This document shows, piece by piece, positions 59,496-64,000 of a stretch of 64,000 nt of DNA. The translations under genes and the position numbers were made by a program. Location: NCBI GenBank assembly GCA_029817715.1, contig JARUPY010000397.1, positions 4,402,001-4,466,000 on the forward strand. The letters are read 5' to 3'. Positions within the stretch are counted from its first letter, which is position 1. The number at the start of each line of letters is the position of its first letter. The stretch is from Melastoma dodecandrum. Lineage: Eukaryota > Streptophyta > Magnoliopsida > Myrtales > Melastomataceae. Below the pieces are notes generated by a model that was not told the DNA's origin, searched no databases, and worked only from the letters and a program-made list of their open reading frames with translations.

Positions 59496-59678
59496 CAGAC
59501 CCTTTATTTTAACTCCGGCGCCTTTGATGCGCCTTGCGCCCTAGGATGAGGCGCGCGCCCGGGACACGCCTTTCTTACGTCGCACACCCGACGACGTTTA
59601 GGGCGACCAAGCTTCGCCCCGCACGCCCTAATGCCTTATGCGCGCCTGGGGTGCGCCTTTAATAACACTGATTCATAG

Positions 59679-60897
59679 GCAATTTTAGGTTCTCCACCAT
59701 GGTAGTTGATGCTACATTGGTGCAGCTACCGCTATCCACAATCACAGGGCACACCTTCCCTTGTACTGTGCAACGGGTTTAGAAGATGCGCTCTCGTTGG
59801 TTAGCCTTCTCCGGTACGACGTTTGCATTCAGAGCCTTGCAAACTACAAGTAATTCTCCCTTATCTGGCTCCTCCACATATTTCTTCTTCAACATCCCAT
59901 ATGGGTCAGTCCTCTCGAGCTCCTTCATCATCATCGTCGTCGGATAGCTCCCTGATGGTGATCGTCCTTCGTGTTGGACATTCAGCCGCGACATGTCCAT
60001 AACCTTGGCATTTGAAGCATTTTCGGCCCCTTCTAGCTTTCTAGAGTGGTCGGAATTCTTCTTTTCCTTTCTCCTTATTGGCTGCCAATGGATTAGATCG
60101 AGATGATGTACCGCCTTTGCTGGGAGGAAATGACTTAGTAGCTGGCCGTAGTGATGCTCGTTTCACTTGCTGCTTCTCAACCTTATGAGCAAGGTTGCAC
60201 ACATCTCCAAAGCTCCAATAAGGTTGTAACTCCACCGCATCTGCTATTTGTGATTTGAGACCCTTTATGTGTCTTGCAATGGTCTGTTCATATGGCTCGG
60301 ATATGTCACATTGTAACATGAGCTGTTCAAACTCGCGGGTGTACTCCGAAACAGACGTAATTGTTGCAGCGAATTTAACTTGACGAAAAGGTCCTGAGAT
60401 AGCGTTCCAGCAAGAGCCGCTTCTTCAAGGCTCGCTTCATCTTTTCCTATGAACGTATTTTCTCCTTGCCCTCACGCTGCCTTTAGTGATTGAGATTCTC
60501 CCACCACATACTTGCGTACTTGCGGAGACGGAGTGCCGCCATCTTAACACGTCTATCCTCAGGTTTGTCTTCATACTCGAACACCCTCTCGATTGTGTGG
60601 AGCCAATTAAGAAATTCTTCTGGATCCATCCTCCCTTCGAACTCCGGAATATCAACTCTTATTCCAAAAGAACGAGCAGGATGACGTCGCCAATGGACCC
60701 CCTGTTGAGCTTTCTCTTCGCTGGACTTCTCTACGAATGGGTTGTCCTCCTCCGCTTGAACGGAAGACGAATCCTTTTGACGTACCATGGTCGCTGAGAA
60801 GTTGTCGAAGTTGGCGCCTTAGATTTGCTACTTCACGCTCCAAATGAATAGTGCGTGCTTCTTCAAGAGAAAGGCCGCATGGAACTCTTCCAGCCAT
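59679..60897 (-). pseudogene. Gypsy gag (and protease start), decayed
   Basis: Probable start MAGRVPCGLSLEEARTIH at 60897, just inside the primer-binding site. Then a Gag capsid region in another frame (RVDIPEFEGRMDPEEFLNWLHTIERVFEY .. WWENL, 60690-60483), a further piece (EPYEQTIARHIKGLKSQIADAVELQPYW, 60319-60041), and a CCHC knuckle (CFKCQGYGHVAAEC) at about 60010-59965. Frameshifts or stops lie near 60780, 60480-60320 and 60041. The protease part is split by the hAT insertion and continues at 56858-56668. Confidence 0.82.
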
Positions 60898-60903
60898 AAC
60901 ATC

Positions 60904-60919
60904 GCGCTTTGATACCAAA
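60904..60919 (-). other. Primer-binding site (tRNA-iMet-like)
   Basis: On the minus strand TTTGGTATCAAAGCGC directly follows the 5' LTR end. It differs from the standard TGGTATCAGAGC at one position within the first 12 bases. Confidence 0.8.
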
Positions 60920-61457
60920 TGATGCAGAAACACCCAGCAAAGTAAACTTGAACTAAAACAAATTAAGAACGAACCCGAACAAGATCTGGATAGAACAACC
61001 TCGAACCCGGATACAGCGATGGCATTACCGTGAACGAAAGGCTGCGAACACTCTCAACTCACCACACTTAGATTCTAGACTAAGTGATACAGAGAATAGA
61101 TATAACAACTCAAGTTTTAAACTTCCCAAAAAGATTTGTCTTTCTCCATCTGCATAGACCCTTTAAAAGACATCGAAGAGAATTCTACACTAATTGCATT
61201 AAATGCACTCCCCACTAACCCCTTAACCAATTCCCCACTACCACCATCCCAGTAACTTCATAAATGACTCAATTTAAGACTCTAAGACATCAAATTCGTC
61301 ATTCTATGGGATGGGTCTTAGGTAGGGGCCCTTACTTCTCCAAAATGCTTCAGACTTGCCCAAATGAAACATTACTTGGTTCAATCAACTCCAGCACATT
61401 ATAGGTCACAACTTCCTCCTTGATTGTACTTCTTTAGTCTGCTTGTGGTGTGCATCA
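60920..61457 (-). repeat. 5' LTR of the gypsy element
   Basis: Partner of 54272-54809. Starts TGATGCAGAAACACCC and ends GTGCATCA, followed by the target duplication CGGTG. Confidence 0.93.
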
Positions 61458-61462
61458 CGGTG

Positions 61463-62640
61463 ATAGAAGACTCGGTGAAATAAGCGTCTGTCACATGGAT
61501 ATAAATACACTATCGTGAACATGAACGGGTTGAAGCACAATGCATTTGATACAAATACAATACAATTAGTTGAAACACTCTACTTGATCGGTACTTGAAA
61601 TCCACTAAATGAAAAATGAGGTTAAAAGAGAAATTCACTCACTTCGGATAAAAGACACTCTGTTTCTTTATAATATGACCATTCGTCATTTGCCACAATG
61701 GGGCGCCCTTTATATAGGGGCCATTGAAAAACAAGAATTAAAAGATAACAATGAGCCTAGATAGGATGCATAGGTACGCGCGCCCTCCGGCCTAGCACGC
61801 GCGCTGCGGCTCCGGCGACACGAGGATCCGGGCCCGCTCTCCGAGACCCAATCCGGTCGGCGTCGCGACTCGAGCGTCGGACGCTGCGGAAGGGCATCGG
61901 GTTGAATCCTCCCTTGGTTCCCGAGTGGATCTGCGGGGCGTTTCGCCGACCGTCTCCAGTCCTTGAAGGCGACGGGCGAAAGGCTGCGTTAAGACCTCGC
62001 TTGGGAAATTCCGGGAGGATCCAAGAAGCGGCTCGTGTCGCCGTTACCCATCCAAAATGGCTCCGTTTCGTAAAAGTGTTGTTGTTGCTTAACCTAGGTA
62101 AGCTATTACGGAGTCGCCACTGACTTTTTATTTTAAAAAACTGTTAAGTCGGAAAAACAGCTGGTTCGGGGATTTCTACTTACTAGTCTTTACACTCTAA
62201 ACATGCGAAGAGGTGGCGTTTGCTCCAAAAGAGTTTGGCTTTTGATTGACGGGCGTTGGACCCGATCCGGGCATGACTCCGGACTCATGTCACTGTTTTA
62301 TGGGCGTTGGACCCGATTCGAGCCTTTTGGGCTCGAACTCATGTGTATTTGGCAAGCAGCATGCGACGATAAACCTATGGGCCTAAAGCATGCAAACAAT
62401 CACAGCCAATTATTGAGATTAAAGGGGACGGGAAATGGCGGTGATCGTGAGCCTATGCACCTGGGCTCACGACCCGTTACAGGTGAAAAATGAAGAAAAG
62501 ACGGGAAGCCCGCACTTCCCTCATGTACCTGAGATCACGATTGATGCCACTTCTCTCTGAACCAACGGTTTTTTTAGGCCGCGGTAGATCCAACCCGCGC
62601 GGTTTGTTACACGCGCCTTCAAGCTTTCTAATCTTCGAAA
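61463..62640. other. Repeat-like flank, GC-rich core
   Basis: No gene is supported. 61463-61760 is AT-rich with a TATATAGG at about 61711-61718. 61770-62050 is strongly GC-rich (GCGCGCCC, CACGCGCGCTGCGG). 62095-62160 (TATTACGGAGTCGCCACTGAC) resembles a motif often seen in the untranslated part of plant LTR elements, from general memory only. GGGCGTTGGACCCGAT is duplicated at about 62249 and 62300. Probably part of an unrecognised repeat into which the gypsy inserted. Confidence 0.35.
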
Positions 62641-63115
62641 TATCGCTTTGTCGAAATTCCGTGAAGCGGGCGTTGTGTGGCCCGTTGATGTTGATCCTTC
62701 ATGATGTTGAAAGATATTCTCTCGTTGTTTTAACATGCAAAACAAAGGAGAAAAACAAAGGAGAGCAGCAGGAGTGACGATTAAATCGACGTATATTTAA
62801 TCGTGCTAAGAAAGTAAGGCATGACTTACCGTTTGAAGTGGTTGACTTGATTGAGGGATTTTTGTTGCCCATTGATGTGGATCTTCCGTGATGTCGGAAG
62901 ATGGATGTCTGGGGCGTTGTGTGGCCCGTTGATATTGATCTTCGGTAATGTCGAAAATGAATGCCCCTTGATAATGAATTCCTCGTTGTTTTACATGCAC
63001 AACAAAGGAAATGAGAGGAGAATGCAAAGCTTTTAGTAGCGGTTAAATTGACGTAAATTTAACCGAACTGAAATAGTAAGACATGACTTACCATTTGAAA
63101 TGGTGGAGTTAAATG
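62640..63115. repeat. Direct repeat, ~243-bp period
   Basis: CGTTGTGTGGCCCGTTGAT at 62671 recurs at 62914, each followed by TTGATCTTC..ATGT.GAAA, a TCGTTGTTTTA.CATGCA.AACAAAGGA block, a TTAAAT.GACGTA.ATTTAA palindrome and GACTTACC.TTTGAA.TGGT. A third partial copy starts near 62865 (GCCCATTGATGTGGATCTTCCGTGATG). Class unknown. Confidence 0.65.
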
Positions 63116-64000
63116 TTGACTTTCTTGAATTATGTCACGTGTGTAGTTCGGTTGTGACAAATATACCATCAGGGATTGCCCGATTAAAGGTCAGTCACTC
63201 AAACAAGTTCTGCAACTATCCGCCGTGTCTCGTCGCATTTCGCATGTGAAACAAAGAAAAAGGAAGTATGGGAGTATGGAGCATGAACCGAAACTGAGGT
63301 TAACTCATATGAGTAAATGGGGACGTGGGATCAAAGTAATAATAAAGTCGTCATTACGACATAAATCACATGAATGTTAAACTTGTGCGGATTGAATGGT
63401 ACTGATTAAAATTCAAGTTTTTATTAAAGTTAAAGAGATTACGAATAGATCTAACTACATGGATTATAAATCTAACTATTCAATCTAACTAATTAGACGT
63501 TAAAAAGGAACAATCCCGCATGCAATATGAACGATGCATTGTAGAAAAAAAATAAAATAAACCAAATGCAAGAGGACAAAAGAGCGGACAGCCACCACTA
63601 ATAATAATAGCTATTATTATATAAAGTAAAAAGAAAGGGAAGGAACGTGGGGATTGCCCCAAATCAATTAAATGGGCAAGAACACTTGCCTTCTGTCCCA
63701 TACGAGGGCGTTCGAAGAGCCAAACGGGAATCACCACCGCATGTGGAGGTGAGGCGAGTGTTGGGGAGTCTTCGCCGCTCGGAGCTTCGTTGGGGGGATC
63801 TTTTTGCTGGTGGCTGGGCGTCCGTGGGTTCGCGGCATCATCGGTGGGTTCGTCGAGACTTGGTCAGACGCGGGCGGGGCGAGGGCGCCTACACGCTCGG
63901 ATCAGGCCGTGACGAGGCGACTCGGGCGAAATACGCTAGATCTTACCTAGGTATGGGCGCGCGCGCGGGCTGAGAGAGGGAAGGGATGTGTGGCATTCGG
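63116..64000. other. Unannotated right edge
   Basis: No gene is supported. AT-rich up to 63620, then GC-rich toward the end (GGTGGGTTCGTCGAGAC, GGGCGCGCGCGCGGGC). The plus ORF at 63647-63973 has biased composition but no recognised motif, and the window ends inside this region. Confidence 0.3.

Larger units (their letters stand above)
56859..59670 (-). mobile_element. hAT DNA transposon nested in gypsy
   Basis: The ends CAGTGTTGTTAAGGCGC (56859) and GCGCCTTTAATAACACTG (to 59670) are inverse. The target duplication ATTCATAG is perfect (56851-56858 and 59671-59678), the 8-bp size of hATs. Both subterminal regions are rich in GGCGC/GCGCC motifs (56870-56965 and 59515-59660), typical binding-site clusters. 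It holds a damaged transposase on the minus strand. It inserted after the gypsy element. Confidence 0.95.
54272..61457 (-). mobile_element. Ty3/gypsy retrotransposon with both LTRs
   Basis: A 7.2-kb insertion, transcribed on the minus strand, flanked by the 5-bp target duplication CGGTG (54267-54271 and 61458-61462). Both LTRs are 538 bp and agree at roughly nine of ten positions by eye, so the insertion is not recent. The primer-binding site (minus strand TTTGGTATCAAAGCGC, plus 60904-60919) resembles the initiator-tRNA-Met site TGGTATCAGAGC. The polypurine tract AAAGGGGGAA (complement at 54810-54820) abuts the 3' LTR. Gag and pol are damaged, and a hAT transposon (56859-59670) splits the polyprotein between the Gag zinc knuckle and reverse transcriptase. 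Confidence 0.93.

Noticed and set aside
63647..63973. 108-codon plus ORF at the window edge
   Set aside because: Arg/Gly-rich from GC-biased sequence, no motif, and the window ends before context is available.

Overview
This is nuclear DNA of a flowering plant, most likely a eudicot. It has spliced genes with GT..AG introns, chloroplast-targeted products, plant-specific gene families (a plant-type WEE1, an FHA-AAA ATPase, STR8, an AGD-class ArfGAP, an AGO1-clade Argonaute) and typical plant transposons (Ty3/gypsy, MULE, hAT). No bacterial features, CRISPR arrays, tRNA or rRNA genes were seen. The species cannot be told from the sequence.

Layout from left to right. (1) 463-3953 (+): a complete 10-exon WEE1 kinase gene. 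(2) 4357-5661 (-): a truncated gypsy element (3' LTR plus the end of integrase). (3) 5.7-8.0 kb: AT-rich spacer with a MULE-end remnant. (4) 7990-21613 (+): an intact FHA-AAA ATPase gene. Its third intron is 4.5 kb and carries two non-autonomous MULEs. (5) 21.6-24.2 kb: spacer with a TTAGTA-rich segment and a foldback repeat. (6) 24.25-31.13 kb: MULE-1, with long palindrome-studded terminal inverted repeats (TIRs), a decayed MuDR-type transposase gene and a nearly intact plant mobile domain (PMD) gene. (7) 31.7-32.1 kb: a small MULE. (8) 32.17-~38.16 kb: MULE-2, a different family with the same transposase + PMD cargo. (9) 38.26-43.16 kb (+): an AGO1-like pseudogene missing its 5' half. (10) 44.08-47.38 kb (-): intact STR8, with another small MULE in an intron. 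It faces, across a short bidirectional promoter, a decaying [2Fe-2S]/TPR gene (47.5-49.8 kb, +). (11) 51.26-52.83 kb (-): an AGD15-like ArfGAP gene. (12) 53.8 kb: a short transit-peptide-like ORF. (13) 54.27-61.46 kb: a gypsy element with both LTRs and a 5-bp target duplication (TSD), carrying a nested hAT with an 8-bp TSD. (14) 61.5-64 kb: repeats of uncertain class.

The host genes are unrelated housekeeping or regulatory genes and do not form a pathway. The most interesting part is 24-38 kb. Two diverged MULEs lie almost back to back. Each encodes transposase followed by a PMD protein on the same strand, and each has arrays of short perfect or near-perfect palindromes near its ends, of a different sequence in each element. 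At least four small non-coding MULEs in the window share the terminal GAG(C/T)TTTGTTCC-type tip of MULE-2, so MULE-2-like transposase may have moved them. All calls are from reading the sequence; no database search was run.
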